A DNA stretch of 64,000 bases from Bryobacterales bacterium (GCA_020846745.1 JADLDI010000043.1:26923-90922), one strand, 5' to 3'; counted from the first letter of the stretch, positions 24,984 through 34,214 are shown. Notes: generated by a model from the sequence alone, not told the origin. Numbers and translations are program-made.

Positions 24984-26612
24984 TTAATCCCGGCTTTCGG
25001 CTCTTTGTGTCGCCGGGCACTGCTCGGCAGACCGGCAGGCCTCCCACTCCACAAAGATCACCGATACCGGCCGCTCGGTGTTCCGCAAAACCATCTTTCC
25101 CCAACCGTTCTGTGGCGCCGGAGCTTCCAGCACCGACAACGCCGCCGCACGGCGCTTGTTTCCTTTCAACTGCGTCTGGTTCCACCCGTTCGCCGGATCG
25201 GGCGCTTTTGCATTGAAATCTTCATACTCCGGGTCGCCCGGCGCGTACACCACAATCCCGCCCTTTGCGAGTTCACCCGGATAAACCCTGACCCGCATCG
25301 GCCCGTTCGGCAACTGCCCGGTTAACGTGCCCGACGACGGCCTTCCGTTCGCAAACAGCAGGATGCCGTCCTTCGGCAGATTGCCCGTCCAGATCGCGCG
25401 CCCCGCCGCCGGCCCGTCTGTTCGAACCGGCTGGCCCGGCGCTCGGGGCTGAACATCAGCCCTGTCCTTCGCCTGCGTTTGGGGTGCAACTGGTTGCGTT
25501 GCACCGCTGCGCGGCTGCCGGATGAATGTAGCCGTATCTTCAACCCGTGTCGTGCCGCCTTGCGATATCTTCAATCGCACCTGCACCTGGTCGGAACTGT
25601 TCGTATAGAGCAGCGTCCCCTTTTCAAGACCGGATGGATCGAGCGGAATCGCCTGCGGCGGCAATTGCCCGTCGATAATCTCCAGCGCGGCCCCGGTCAC
25701 TCCTCTGAGCGGCTGGCCCGAACGGTCCCACTCGATTGCGACCTGCTCCGCCGTGCCCGTCACCCGCAGATACGGCCGCGTGCTCCTGTAGTAAGAGGTC
25801 AGCACCGCCGCGCCCGCCAAAAGAGCCGCAGCCGCCGCAACTGCCGCAACGGCCGCCATCACGATCGACATTCTCCGCTTCGGCTGCGGTCTGCTCTGCA
25901 GTGCCATCGCCGGGTCCGCCTCGGCCTCGGCCGGGTCAATCGATCCTTGCACCGGCACCATGGAGTGCCCCGCGGGCGCTTCCGGAACGATCGCCCCCGC
26001 CAGTTCTGCTTCCGGCTTCAATGGTTCCGTCGCATGTACCGGCGCGCCTGCTACGGTCTCGCGCGGCGCCGGCGGCGCGGGCGCCTCGATCGTGAACTCG
26101 CCATGCGGCGCGTCGGTACGCATCGTGCCATCCGGCTCGCGCATGAAAAACGCTGCCCGGGTTGGATCCCACTTATATGGTTTCAACACCAGAATCACCT
26201 GATGCTGGCCCGGAAAGTAACGTTCGTGTAACTCGACGTCTCGCGGCCTCAGTTCAAGATCGGTTCGCGAGTGCGACACAAACCAGCCAACCGCTTCTAA
26301 CTCCGTCCCGCCACTGGTAAGTTCACCGAGTTGCGCCGCGAGCTTGGCTTCGTCGTTCGCCGATAACACAAACTTCGGACTCAACGCGTGTTCGCATTCG
26401 ATCCTCTTAAAATCCACCACACGGATCCCGGACGTTCCCCGTACGCCTAGCAGGATTCCGCCGATCTCCAATCCGCCGTGTGGAAGCGCCATAAACGCAT
26501 CCACCACCGCGGCCCGAATCCGCACCAGTGCTTCTTTCGAATACTCCACCGTCAAGGGATGTTCACCGGTAACCCAGGCTCCCAATTCCTGGGCCGGCTT
26601 TGAAGCGAGCAT
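24984..26612 (-). CDS. membrane protein with degenerate JAB1/MPN (JAMM) domain
   Basis: The 542-residue protein has an N-terminal MPN fold (residues 20-150: EALVRIRAAVVDAFMALPHG, GLEIGGILLGVRG) followed by GWFVSHSRTDLELRPRDVEL. Active JAMM peptidases have ExnHSHPx7SxxD; here the first His is Val (V-S-H-S), the Ser is Arg and the Asp remains, so zinc binding is doubtful. An Ala/Pro-rich linker leads to one membrane helix (residues about 245-270, SIVMAAVAAVAAAAALLAGAAV) and a C-terminal region of Ig/Fn3-like strands. Topology predicts a cytoplasmic MPN and an outside C-terminus. Isolated between two intergenic gaps. Function unknown. Confidence 0.75.
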   Translation of the reverse strand: MLASKPAQELGAWVTGEHPLTVEYSKEALVRIRAAVVDAFMALPHGGLEIGGILLGVRGTSGIRVVDFKRIECEHALSPKFVLSANDEAKLAAQLGELTSGGTELEAVGWFVSHSRTDLELRPRDVELHERYFPGQHQVILVLKPYKWDPTRAAFFMREPDGTMRTDAPHGEFTIEAPAPPAPRETVAGAPVHATEPLKPEAELAGAIVPEAPAGHSMVPVQGSIDPAEAEADPAMALQSRPQPKRRMSIVMAAVAAVAAAAALLAGAAVLTSYYRSTRPYLRVTGTAEQVAIEWDRSGQPLRGVTGAALEIIDGQLPPQAIPLDPSGLEKGTLLYTNSSDQVQVRLKISQGGTTRVEDTATFIRQPRSGATQPVAPQTQAKDRADVQPRAPGQPVRTDGPAAGRAIWTGNLPKDGILLFANGRPSSGTLTGQLPNGPMRVRVYPGELAKGGIVVYAPGDPEYEDFNAKAPDPANGWNQTQLKGNKRRAAALSVLEAPAPQNGWGKMVLRNTERPVSVIFVEWEACRSAEQCPATQRAESRD

Positions 26613-26895
26613 GTAACCGACCTTTCAAGGTTGCTCTAATCGGAACCACCAACCGCATCCGTACACAACCAACCGTACTGGTGTCATTGTGACCCGTCCG
26701 CCAAAGGCCACGCAAGGAAGTTCTCGATAATTCCGCAACCCCGAAATATAAGCCCTGGAAATGGCGCCTATCGATGAGTTTCTCTATGTTGCTGCCACGC
26801 GCGTCATGTTCGGTATTATACGTTTCCCGTCTTGCCGGCGAACATAGGGGCGAGGCTTTGGCTGGCTCGCCCCTGGATGATGGATCTGGTCGGCG
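26613..26895. other. intergenic region between JAMM-like and SBBP genes
   Basis: About 280 bases with no gene. It must hold the promoter of the JAMM-like gene on the minus strand and the transcript end of the SBBP gene, for which a hairpin is annotated separately at 26847-26873. GC skew of the plus strand changes from C-rich to G-rich across this region. Confidence 0.5.
26847..26873 (-). terminator. hairpin downstream of the SBBP gene
   Basis: GGGGCGAG and CTCGCCCC form a perfect eight-pair stem with an 11-base loop, 22 bases past the stop at 26896 on the minus strand. There is no run of T after it, so it may be a terminator without U-tract or a stabilising mRNA 3' end. Confidence 0.55.
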
Positions 26896-29808
26896 TTACT
26901 TGACCGACAGAGTCACCTTGGCCGGGCTTTGGGGGCCGGTGCCGAAGCGGAGGCGGACTTCGTGGTCGCCACTGGACAGCGCGGGCACCTTGAGGTTGAT
27001 CTGGAACACGCCGGCCATCTGAGTGGGGATTACTCCTTGGTAGAGAATGTCAGTGGCCGGAACTTCCTGGCCACCGATGGTGATGGTGAGCGGAAGGGAC
27101 GGCTTGGGGAACACGGTGTTGGCGAGTTGGCCGTCGACTCCGGCGGGATTGGTTACGCCTTCACCGGTGCCGAAGAGGGTGATGATCGAGCCGGGTTCGG
27201 CAGCGTTGGTGGCGGTGTTCAGGGTGGCGTCCTGGTTGTAGATGGATGCGGGTCCGAAGCCTTGCGAATTCTGGGTGAACAGGCCGGCGTGGGAAGCGAG
27301 GACGGACATCGACATGGCGTTCGAGCGCTGGCCTTTGTACTGGACGACGATCGAGGTAGTCTGGCGGCCGGCCACGCTGTAGGGGACGGCGACGACGTGC
27401 TGGCGGTCGAGGACATAGACGATGGGGGACGGAGTGCCGTCGAAGAGGACCTGTACATCGCTGAGCGTCGTGGCGACGCGGCCCGTAGCGGCATCGAGTT
27501 CGGCCAGTTTGAGGGTGGCGGGTCCCATGTTCTCGCCTTGGAGGACGATCCATTCACCGGGAGCGACGCCGGCCGAGTCGAAGCTGGCGGCGCTGGCGAT
27601 GCGAGTGAGCTTGACGTTGGAGACAGCCGCGGGTTCGTTGAGCCGGACGAGGAAAGCGTCGCCGCGGATTAGACCGGCGCCGCCGGTTCCGCCGGCAAAA
27701 GCGGCCTGGCCGGCGCCGGTTGTGGTGGTGAAGTTGGTGGAGACGGTGGAACCGGTGACCCAGACGTTGCCGGACGGATCGACGGCCACCCCGGCGGCGC
27801 CATCGTCGCGGCTGCCGCCCATAAACGAGACATAGCTGAAGGCGCTGCCGGAGGCGTTCAGCTTGGCAATAAAGCCGTCGCCGACGGCAAGCGACTGGCC
27901 GCCCGCGCCGCCGAAGGCTTTCTGGTGGGCGTCGTCGGAGAGGGGGAGGTCGCGGGAGTTGGTGGTGCCGGCGACCCAGGCGTTGTTGTCCTTATCGAGG
28001 GCAATGGCGAATCCGGCATCGTCGTTAGCGCCGCCGAGGAGCGTGGAGTAGACGAGCGCGGAGCCGGCGGCGTTGAGCTTGGTGACAAAGGCATCGCCGG
28101 CGATAAAGTAGCCTTGCGCGGAAGCGGGACCTTTATAAGTCTTGTAGGGGGCGTTGTTGGTAGTAGGGAAGTTGGTGGATGAGGTGAGTCCGGTGACGTA
28201 GACGTTGTTTTCGGAATCGAGCGCGAGGCCGACGGCGGTCTCGTCGCGGCTGCCGCCGAGGAGTGTGGAACAGACAAGCGAGGTGGCCGTGGGGTTGAGT
28301 TTGGTGATGAACGCGTCGCCGAGCGTGAAAATGCCTTGGAAGTCGGAACCAGCCGCGCCGGCATGGGCTTTCTGGTAAGCATTCGCAGACGTTGGGAAGT
28401 TGGTGGAGGCGGTGCCGCCCGCGATGTAAACGGCTCCGGTTGAATCGACAGCAATGTCCGCGGGAGCGTCGCCGAGGCGGCCGCCGAGATAGGTCGCCCA
28501 GGTGAGGGCGGAAGCGGTGGCGTTGAGCTTAGCGACGAAGACATCGCCGGCTTCGATGATGTCGCCGCCGAGCGTGGTGCCGCCGCCATAGGCGCTTTGG
28601 ACGACACCGTTCGTGACCGGGAAGTTTGTCGAGACGGTGGTTCCGGCGACGTAGGCGTTGCCTTGGGCATCGACGGCGATGGAAATGCCGCGATCGTCAA
28701 GGCTGCCGCCGAGGTAGGTGGAGTAGAGGATCTGCGAGCCGCCGTTGCTCAGCTTGGCGACAAATGCATCGCCGCCCTGGTGGTACTGAGTGCTGCTGCC
28801 GCCCTTGTAGCTCGACTGTAGGACGCCGCTCGACACGGGGAAGTTGTTGGAAGTGGTAAAGCCGGTGACGTAGATGTTGCCTTGGGCGTCGAGGGCGAGG
28901 TCCATGATGATGTCGTCCTGCCGGCCGCCGAGGTAAGTGATCCACTGCAGCGCGCCCTGTGGATTGAAGCGGGCGATGAATCCATCGCCGGTGTCGTTGT
29001 TACCCGTGGCCGTGTTGCCGCCGTAAGCGGGCTGCACGCGCCCGGCCGTGCTCGGCAGGTTGTCTGAGGTGGTGAAGCCCGAGATGTAGACGTTGCCCTG
29101 AGCGTCGGTGGCGATGCTGCGGGCGGCCTCGTTGATGCCGCCGCCGACGTAGGTGGCGTAGCTGAGAACGGGATCGATAACAAGGTCGCGGGAGCGGTCG
29201 TAGCGCCCGACGGCGAAGCGGACGCGGTTTTGCGAGATGACGAAGCGTCCGTCGACTGGAGTCTGCTTACCGTTTAGCTGTTGGTAAAGCACGGGCTTGG
29301 CCCAGCGGGTTTCATAGCGGCCCGCTTTAAGGACGAGATCCCCGGCGGCATCGATCAGGAGAGAATCGGCGCCGTCGACTTCGAGTTCGATCCGAGAGGC
29401 GTCTGCGCCGGCCTTGACGACGAAGTCGTATTCGAGGCGGCCTTCGGTACCGTAGAAGACGAGGTCGATACCCGGATACGCGCTCTCGTAACGGACCCGG
29501 CTGTAGGTGGACTGTCCGAGTTTCCAGGAGCGACGGTCGTTGCCGAGCAGATAGTTCGCCTTGGCGGCGGCGGGTTCGAGGGCGCGGAGGGACGTATTAG
29601 GGCTGCTGTTGCGAAAACTGGTGCGGATACGGCGCACGTCACCGGGGTGGCCGAGGGTAAGAGTCTGACCAGCACTATCGAGGGTCAGGGAATGCGTTGC
29701 ACGCTGCACCTTAAAGCCGGATGGCGTGGGCTCGAAAACGAGGGCGCCGGAGTAGGCGAACGCCGGCACAACCGCCAGGGACGCAAGCAGGGGATATATG
29801 AACTTCAA
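26896..29808 (-). CDS. exported SBBP-repeat propeller protein with TIGR03437-type C-terminal domain
   Basis: A 970-residue exported protein. The TTG start at 29808 has AAGGAG seven to eight bases upstream and gives a signal peptide (LKFIYPLLASLAVVPAFA). After an N-terminal domain (residues about 30-220) come seven SBBP repeats of 65-75 residues with the pattern YxTYLGGxxDDxxxxIAVDxxGNxYVxGxTxSxNFP...GDAFVxKLN. The last 230 residues (from RIASAASFDSAGVAPGEWIV) match the C-terminal domain TIGR03437 known from Solibacter; it includes FGPASIYNQDATLN and GSIITLFGTGEG. The protein is probably secreted or surface-attached; binding partner unknown. The frame continues upstream to 29880 but without a leader. 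Confidence 0.9.
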   Translation of the reverse strand: MKFIYPLLASLAVVPAFAYSGALVFEPTPSGFKVQRATHSLTLDSAGQTLTLGHPGDVRRIRTSFRNSSPNTSLRALEPAAAKANYLLGNDRRSWKLGQSTYSRVRYESAYPGIDLVFYGTEGRLEYDFVVKAGADASRIELEVDGADSLLIDAAGDLVLKAGRYETRWAKPVLYQQLNGKQTPVDGRFVISQNRVRFAVGRYDRSRDLVIDPVLSYATYVGGGINEAARSIATDAQGNVYISGFTTSDNLPSTAGRVQPAYGGNTATGNNDTGDGFIARFNPQGALQWITYLGGRQDDIIMDLALDAQGNIYVTGFTTSNNFPVSSGVLQSSYKGGSSTQYHQGGDAFVAKLSNGGSQILYSTYLGGSLDDRGISIAVDAQGNAYVAGTTVSTNFPVTNGVVQSAYGGGTTLGGDIIEAGDVFVAKLNATASALTWATYLGGRLGDAPADIAVDSTGAVYIAGGTASTNFPTSANAYQKAHAGAAGSDFQGIFTLGDAFITKLNPTATSLVCSTLLGGSRDETAVGLALDSENNVYVTGLTSSTNFPTTNNAPYKTYKGPASAQGYFIAGDAFVTKLNAAGSALVYSTLLGGANDDAGFAIALDKDNNAWVAGTTNSRDLPLSDDAHQKAFGGAGGQSLAVGDGFIAKLNASGSAFSYVSFMGGSRDDGAAGVAVDPSGNVWVTGSTVSTNFTTTTGAGQAAFAGGTGGAGLIRGDAFLVRLNEPAAVSNVKLTRIASAASFDSAGVAPGEWIVLQGENMGPATLKLAELDAATGRVATTLSDVQVLFDGTPSPIVYVLDRQHVVAVPYSVAGRQTTSIVVQYKGQRSNAMSMSVLASHAGLFTQNSQGFGPASIYNQDATLNTATNAAEPGSIITLFGTGEGVTNPAGVDGQLANTVFPKPSLPLTITIGGQEVPATDILYQGVIPTQMAGVFQINLKVPALSSGDHEVRLRFGTGPQSPAKVTLSVK

Positions 29809-29996
29809 TGATTTTCTCCTTGTCTTTGCTGGGGACTGGGGAATTCTAACACGAGGATGAACTTCTGCGAATAGTACCAACGCTCCGAAGGCGAGCAGTC
29901 CGACCTAAGTGCGTGCGCGACAAGAGAGATGCCGGACCGCGGGCTTACACGCCGCGGCGCGGCTATGCGGCTGGTGCGTGTTTGGCGGGATTTGGT

Positions 29997-30428
29997 CTAC
30001 GGAATCCAGGCGACTAGTTCGATCTCGACGCGCGTTTCTTCGTCGGGAAAGATGCCGCCGAGGGCGGTGCGGGCCGGGGCATTCTTGGTGAAGTACTCGG
30101 CGTAGGCTTTGTTGAAGGCCGGCTTTTCGTTCTTGACGTCGGCTAGGAACGCGGTCACTTTCACGACGTTTTCGAGCGACGAACCGAGCGCTTCAAGGTT
30201 CGCCTTGTGCGCCTTCATGATCTCGTGGGTTTGCGCGGCGATGTCCTTACCGGCTTTGGTGCCGGTCAGGCCGGAACTGTAGAACATGTTGCCGAGTTTG
30301 ACTCCTCCCTTTACATTGGCGCGGCTCGCGGTGGCAGCGGCGGCGGGTGCGGCGGCTGCGGCAGCAGGTACGGCGGCAGCGGCTGCTGTGAGGCCGGCGG
30401 CGAGGAATTTACGGCGTGGATTCTTCAT
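29997..30428 (-). CDS. Tat-exported RidA family protein
   Basis: RidA proteins hydrolyse reactive enamine/imine intermediates, normally in the cytosol as trimers. This 143-residue copy carries a twin-arginine leader (NPRRKFLAAGLTAAAAAV) and an Ala-rich spacer before the RidA fold: GNMFYSSGLTGTK, IMKAHKANLEALGSSLENVVKVTAFLADV and a final ARTALGGI...VEIELVAWIP, which holds the Arg and Glu of the usual active site. Its start overlaps the 3' end of the MFS transporter gene by 20 bases, so both are co-expressed, which suggests that the substrate is transported (inference). Confidence 0.88.
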   Translation of the reverse strand: MKNPRRKFLAAGLTAAAAAVPAAAAAAPAAAATASRANVKGGVKLGNMFYSSGLTGTKAGKDIAAQTHEIMKAHKANLEALGSSLENVVKVTAFLADVKNEKPAFNKAYAEYFTKNAPARTALGGIFPDEETRVEIELVAWIP

Positions 30429-31602
30429 GTGTGGGCTCCTTCTGTGAACGATTGATAATACTCCAGATTGTATATCCGGCGAGGGGAAAAAGGGCAGCGG
30501 CCAGGAAGGCCTGGTTGTAGAGGCGTTGGTCGAAAAGGCGGCCGAACACGGGCATCACCAAAGCGACCAGGGCGCCCCAGGAACCGGCGCCGATTCCGGC
30601 AATCAGTCCGGCGTTGGCCGCGGAGAAAACGCGGGTGGCATAGCTGATAGGCACGATCACGAAACCAGCGGCGGCGAACATGGCGAAAAACAGCTGAAAC
30701 AGCACGATGGGGAAGCTGGCGATTTGGGTGACGGCGGCAAGCGGCAGGCTCAGCAGGGCAGCGACGCCAAAGAGGATACGGTAGGCGCGAAGGGGGCGAG
30801 GTCCGGAGGCTGTCCGGTCTGTGATCCAGCCCCAAACGAAGTAGCCGACTTCCCAGCCGAGTGGGGGAATCCAGAGGACCTTGCCGACGTCGACCTGGGA
30901 TGCGCCCAGCGCGCGGTTCAAATAGATGGCGGACTGATAGAGGACGAAGGCGAGCGGAAACCCACCTAACGCATAAGACGCCATGAAAGCCCAGACTTTG
31001 GGATCGCTCCACCGAACGTGCGGCTTGGAGGTGACGGTTTGCTTACGCGTGCGCATATCGGGGCGGCGGCTGACGATACTCCACAATCCAAGCCAGAGGA
31101 GTCCAATGAATCCGGTGGCGAGGAAAGCGCCGCGCCATCCCCAGGCGGCGGCGATCGGAGTGACGATCAACGGAGTGACGACCGCGCCGAGAGATCCGCC
31201 GCTATATGACACGGCGATACCGCGGGATTGAAGGTGTCCGGGCAGCGACTGGACGGCCGCACGGAGGCCGCCGGGGAAGGTTGCGCCCTCACCGAATCCC
31301 AAGGCGGCGCGGGCGATGGCGAAATGCCAGAAACCGGTGGCAAAGGCGTGGATGGTGGAGGCTAAGGTCCAGAATGAGACAGAGGCGGTCATACCGAGGC
31401 GTAGGCCAAACCGGTCGAGCAGCATGCCCCAGACCGGGTTCGCGATCATGTAGGCGATTGAAAAGGCGGAGATGATGTAGCCGTACTGCTCGACGGAGAG
31501 GCCGGTTTCCTTCAGGATGGTCGGCGAAAGGAGGGCGAGCGTATTCCGGTCGACGTAGGAGATGAGCGAGACCAGCAACATCGTGAGCGACGGAATCCAC
31601 AT
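30409..31602 (-). CDS. MFS transporter
   Basis: A 397-residue major facilitator with about 12 hydrophobic helices. LISYVDRNTLALLSPTIL in helix 1 and GYIISAFSIAYMIANPVWGMLLDRFGLRLGM (helix 2 plus the conserved GxLxDRxGxR loop) place it with the anion:cation symporter/hexuronate transporter branch. GFGEGATFPGGLRAAV is the helix 4 signature of that branch. It is followed with overlap by an exported RidA gene and lies 48 bases from the upstream radical SAM stop, so it may belong to a longer unit starting at 33204. Substrate probably a sugar acid or other organic anion. Confidence 0.88.
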   Translation of the reverse strand: MWIPSLTMLLVSLISYVDRNTLALLSPTILKETGLSVEQYGYIISAFSIAYMIANPVWGMLLDRFGLRLGMTASVSFWTLASTIHAFATGFWHFAIARAALGFGEGATFPGGLRAAVQSLPGHLQSRGIAVSYSGGSLGAVVTPLIVTPIAAAWGWRGAFLATGFIGLLWLGLWSIVSRRPDMRTRKQTVTSKPHVRWSDPKVWAFMASYALGGFPLAFVLYQSAIYLNRALGASQVDVGKVLWIPPLGWEVGYFVWGWITDRTASGPRPLRAYRILFGVAALLSLPLAAVTQIASFPIVLFQLFFAMFAAAGFVIVPISYATRVFSAANAGLIAGIGAGSWGALVALVMPVFGRLFDQRLYNQAFLAAALFPLAGYTIWSIINRSQKEPTHEESTP

Positions 31603-31650
31603 CAGGACAATGGTAAAGGATACGTCGTTATCGATGGCCGGCGCCGACAG

Positions 31651-33204
31651 CTACTGGCTGGCGGCGATGGAGACCAGACCGGGTAGCGATTTCCCCGGCG
31701 CTTTGGGAATTTCGAGGCCGGGCATTGGTTTGGCGCGGAAAAGCTTCAGGCACGGCAGGGCCATCCAACGGGCCCAACGGTTGGCGCTCTTGCGGCGGGC
31801 GCTGTCGGTGGCAATACCGGTGTTGGCGTACATCTGGCGGTAGAGCTTCGAGATGAAGAGAAACGCGAGGCGTGACTTGATCGACTTGACGCAGTCGGCA
31901 CGCCGCCAGATCTCTTTGAGCGAGTAGAAGTCGTCCCAAACGATTTGTGTACGGCGGCGGATTTCGTCGGCACTCATGGTCGGGTGCGGGGTGTAGAGTT
32001 TGGGGCGGAGATGACCGGGGATGAGCCAGAACCGTGTGATCGGCACGCCTTCCGATTTCGGCACGTCGTTTTTGAGGCTCCTCTCCCACTGCTGGAAGTC
32101 GACGGTGCCGGGGAACGGGGTCATCATGACGAATTGGGCGAAGGTGAGCCCAGCCTGCTTGGCGAGGTCGGATGTGGCGGCGAAGGTGTCCTCACGATCG
32201 GTTTTCAAGCCGAAGATAAACGATCCGAGCACATGCACACCATGCGTCTTGAAGCGCTGCAGTTGCTCGACAAGGCCTTCGCCGGAGGAATTGAAGTTCT
32301 TGAAGACGGATTTCAGGCCTTCTTCGGTCACCGACTCGACACCTACCAGCGCGCCCTTGATGCGAGCCGCCGCCATCGCCTTGAGGAACTCGGGATCTTC
32401 GGCGGCCTCCATGGTGATCTGCGTGAAGAACACCATGTCTTTCGGGAGCATCGAGAGCCGCTCCATCAACTCGAACCGCTCGGCGCGGAGGCGCTTCAAC
32501 TCGGCGAGTCTGGCCTGGTCGTTCTGACGTTCGGCGAGGGCGATATCGGTCAGGGTAACGGGATAGAAATTGTCGTCGGCCAGGGCAATGAAGCGGTAGC
32601 CGAGGCGGCGAAGTTGAACGATCTCGGTGATGACGATGTCGGTGCCGCGCTGGCGGGGCTTCTGGCCGTCGGTCTTCCAGACAGAACAGAACGAGCAATG
32701 TTTCGGGCACCCGCGAACGGTCTGGACCGAGGCCCACATGTAGCCGTTTTCAGGCAAAAGATCCCAGCGTGCGGCAACGAAGTCCTCAGAGGCGACGCGC
32801 CCACCATCGTATTCCGGTTGGGGTTTGCCGGCGGCACAGTCCGCGATCACTTGAGCCCAAATGGCGTCGCCGTCTCCTTTGACAACGGCGTGGCCGGCGC
32901 CGAGTTCGCGCGCTTCCTCCGGATAGAGCGTGGCATGAATGCCGCCGAACACCACCCAGGCTCCGCGTTCGCGCGCTATACGCCCGAGTTCAAGGCCGCG
33001 ATAGGCATTCGCGGTGTGGATACCGATTCCGACGATATCGCCGGGTTGGATGGTTTGCGGGTCGATGGCGGAGAGCGTCTCGTCGACAAGGATAGGGTCG
33101 CCGTAGTCGGCAGGGGTGGCGGCCGCTAGCACGTAAAGCCAGCGTGGAGTAATGACGCCAACGCCAAAAGCGACATCGCTGGGGTTGACAAGAAAGATGT
33201 TCAA
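31651..33204 (-). CDS. B12-binding domain radical SAM protein
   Basis: The 517-residue protein has an N-terminal cobalamin-binding-like domain (VNPSDVAFGVGVITPRWLYVLAA, VVFGGIHATLYPEEARELG) followed by a radical SAM core with CPKHCSFC (CxxxCxxC) after QTVRGC, and DDNFYPVT, GALVGVESVTEEGL and HVLGSFIFGLKTDR, as found in BchE/HpnJ/HpnR-like enzymes. The C-terminal 100 residues (RRTQIVWDDFYSLKEIW) are helical. Such enzymes make difficult C-methylations or cyclisations, some in lipids or hopanoids. The N-terminal domain lacks an obvious DxHxxG motif, so B12 may not be bound. Substrate unknown. Confidence 0.88.
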   Translation of the reverse strand: MNIFLVNPSDVAFGVGVITPRWLYVLAAATPADYGDPILVDETLSAIDPQTIQPGDIVGIGIHTANAYRGLELGRIARERGAWVVFGGIHATLYPEEARELGAGHAVVKGDGDAIWAQVIADCAAGKPQPEYDGGRVASEDFVAARWDLLPENGYMWASVQTVRGCPKHCSFCSVWKTDGQKPRQRGTDIVITEIVQLRRLGYRFIALADDNFYPVTLTDIALAERQNDQARLAELKRLRAERFELMERLSMLPKDMVFFTQITMEAAEDPEFLKAMAAARIKGALVGVESVTEEGLKSVFKNFNSSGEGLVEQLQRFKTHGVHVLGSFIFGLKTDREDTFAATSDLAKQAGLTFAQFVMMTPFPGTVDFQQWERSLKNDVPKSEGVPITRFWLIPGHLRPKLYTPHPTMSADEIRRRTQIVWDDFYSLKEIWRRADCVKSIKSRLAFLFISKLYRQMYANTGIATDSARRKSANRWARWMALPCLKLFRAKPMPGLEIPKAPGKSLPGLVSIAASQ

Positions 33205-33290
33205 CGAAAAGCCTCCAAGTGAAGAGCGGCACGCGAGTCCACGGGCGGACCCTGCTTAGCGATCCTTAATACTAGCAGATAAGCGGCAAA

Positions 33291-34211
33291 CTAGTGCGTA
33301 CCCCGCGAATCTTCGAATAAATGGGAAATGTCGGGGTACCCGTTCATGGCGAGACGGCAGGATGCACCTTCGCCCCACCAGCGCGGCGCGTGCCAGGTAT
33401 AAGGGGGCACATAGACGACGTCACCTTCTTCGGCGATGATGACGCCAACTTTCTCGACGGGATAACGGATCAGGCCTTTGAGGATGAGCCAGTATTCCGC
33501 GCCTTCGGGATGATAGTGACCCTTATTCTTGGGATCGAGCGGCGGCAGCTTGGAGTTATAGCCGTAGATAAAGTTGGCCGTACCGCGAGCGTCCTCCACG
33601 ATGTGGATGGTGCCTTTCAACTCACCCTTTTCGAGTTTGCCGGCCACCTCGTCGAACGTGGTGTGCGCTTTGTTTTTGAAATCGAAACGGCCGATCACGC
33701 GGCTGTTGAACTTGACAGGCGTCCAGTCGAAGCCGGGGACCTTCGGAGGCGCCATGTCGGCTTCATAGAGTGTTTTCGCTTTGGCAATGTTGGTTTCAAA
33801 GAAGAGGGCGGGCTTGGGTCCGGTGACCTCGTAGGAGAAGAACGTCTGCATCGGAACTTGAATCATCGACCCTTTGCGGCCGGCCACCTTGCCGACAGAC
33901 TCGATATCGAAAGTAACTTCGCCGTCCATAATCACCCACCAGGCGCGCGTATCCGGGTGGAGAGCGCGCTTGACGCCGGACCCCGGCTTCACCATGACGT
34001 ATTCGCTGCGAAGGTGGTCGTCGTCGACGATCGTTTCACGCCAGTCGGTTTGTCCGGCATGCTTTTCGAGCAGCGATTTCAGTTTGGTGTGGGGCTTCAT
34101 GGGGGTTTTATAGACAGCGGGTTGGCCCTTGGGCGCCCATAAGGTTTGCGACCACAGCAGAGCGGCCGCGCCCAGCAGGGTAGCGGCGATGAGAAGGAAG
34201 TTGCGCAGCAT
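33291..34211 (-). CDS. exported bicupin protein
   Basis: The 306-residue product has an N-terminal signal or anchor segment (FLLIAATLLGAAALLWSQ) and two cupin domains. The first (residues about 75-130) has HPDTRAWWVIMDGEVTFDIE and SMIQVPMQTFFSYEV, with only part of the metal ligands. The second (about 225-285) has GHYHPEGAEYWLILKGLIRY and GDVVYVPPYTWHAPRWWG, with the usual two His, Glu and final His, so it probably binds a metal. The protein is likely periplasmic. It starts three bases after the stop of the hydroxyacid dehydrogenase gene, so the two form an operon. Confidence 0.82.
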   Translation of the reverse strand: MLRNFLLIAATLLGAAALLWSQTLWAPKGQPAVYKTPMKPHTKLKSLLEKHAGQTDWRETIVDDDHLRSEYVMVKPGSGVKRALHPDTRAWWVIMDGEVTFDIESVGKVAGRKGSMIQVPMQTFFSYEVTGPKPALFFETNIAKAKTLYEADMAPPKVPGFDWTPVKFNSRVIGRFDFKNKAHTTFDEVAGKLEKGELKGTIHIVEDARGTANFIYGYNSKLPPLDPKNKGHYHPEGAEYWLILKGLIRYPVEKVGVIIAEEGDVVYVPPYTWHAPRWWGEGASCRLAMNGYPDISHLFEDSRGTH

Positions 34212-34214
34212 CGA

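Noticed and set aside
26896..29200. Apparent DNA-level tandem repeats, considered as a repeat array
   Set aside because: The periodicity comes from the seven SBBP protein repeats; unit lengths vary and the frame is kept.
31945..33129. A 394-codon plus-strand frame antisense to the radical SAM gene
   Set aside because: Shadow of a gene with clear CxxxCxxC and B12-type domains.
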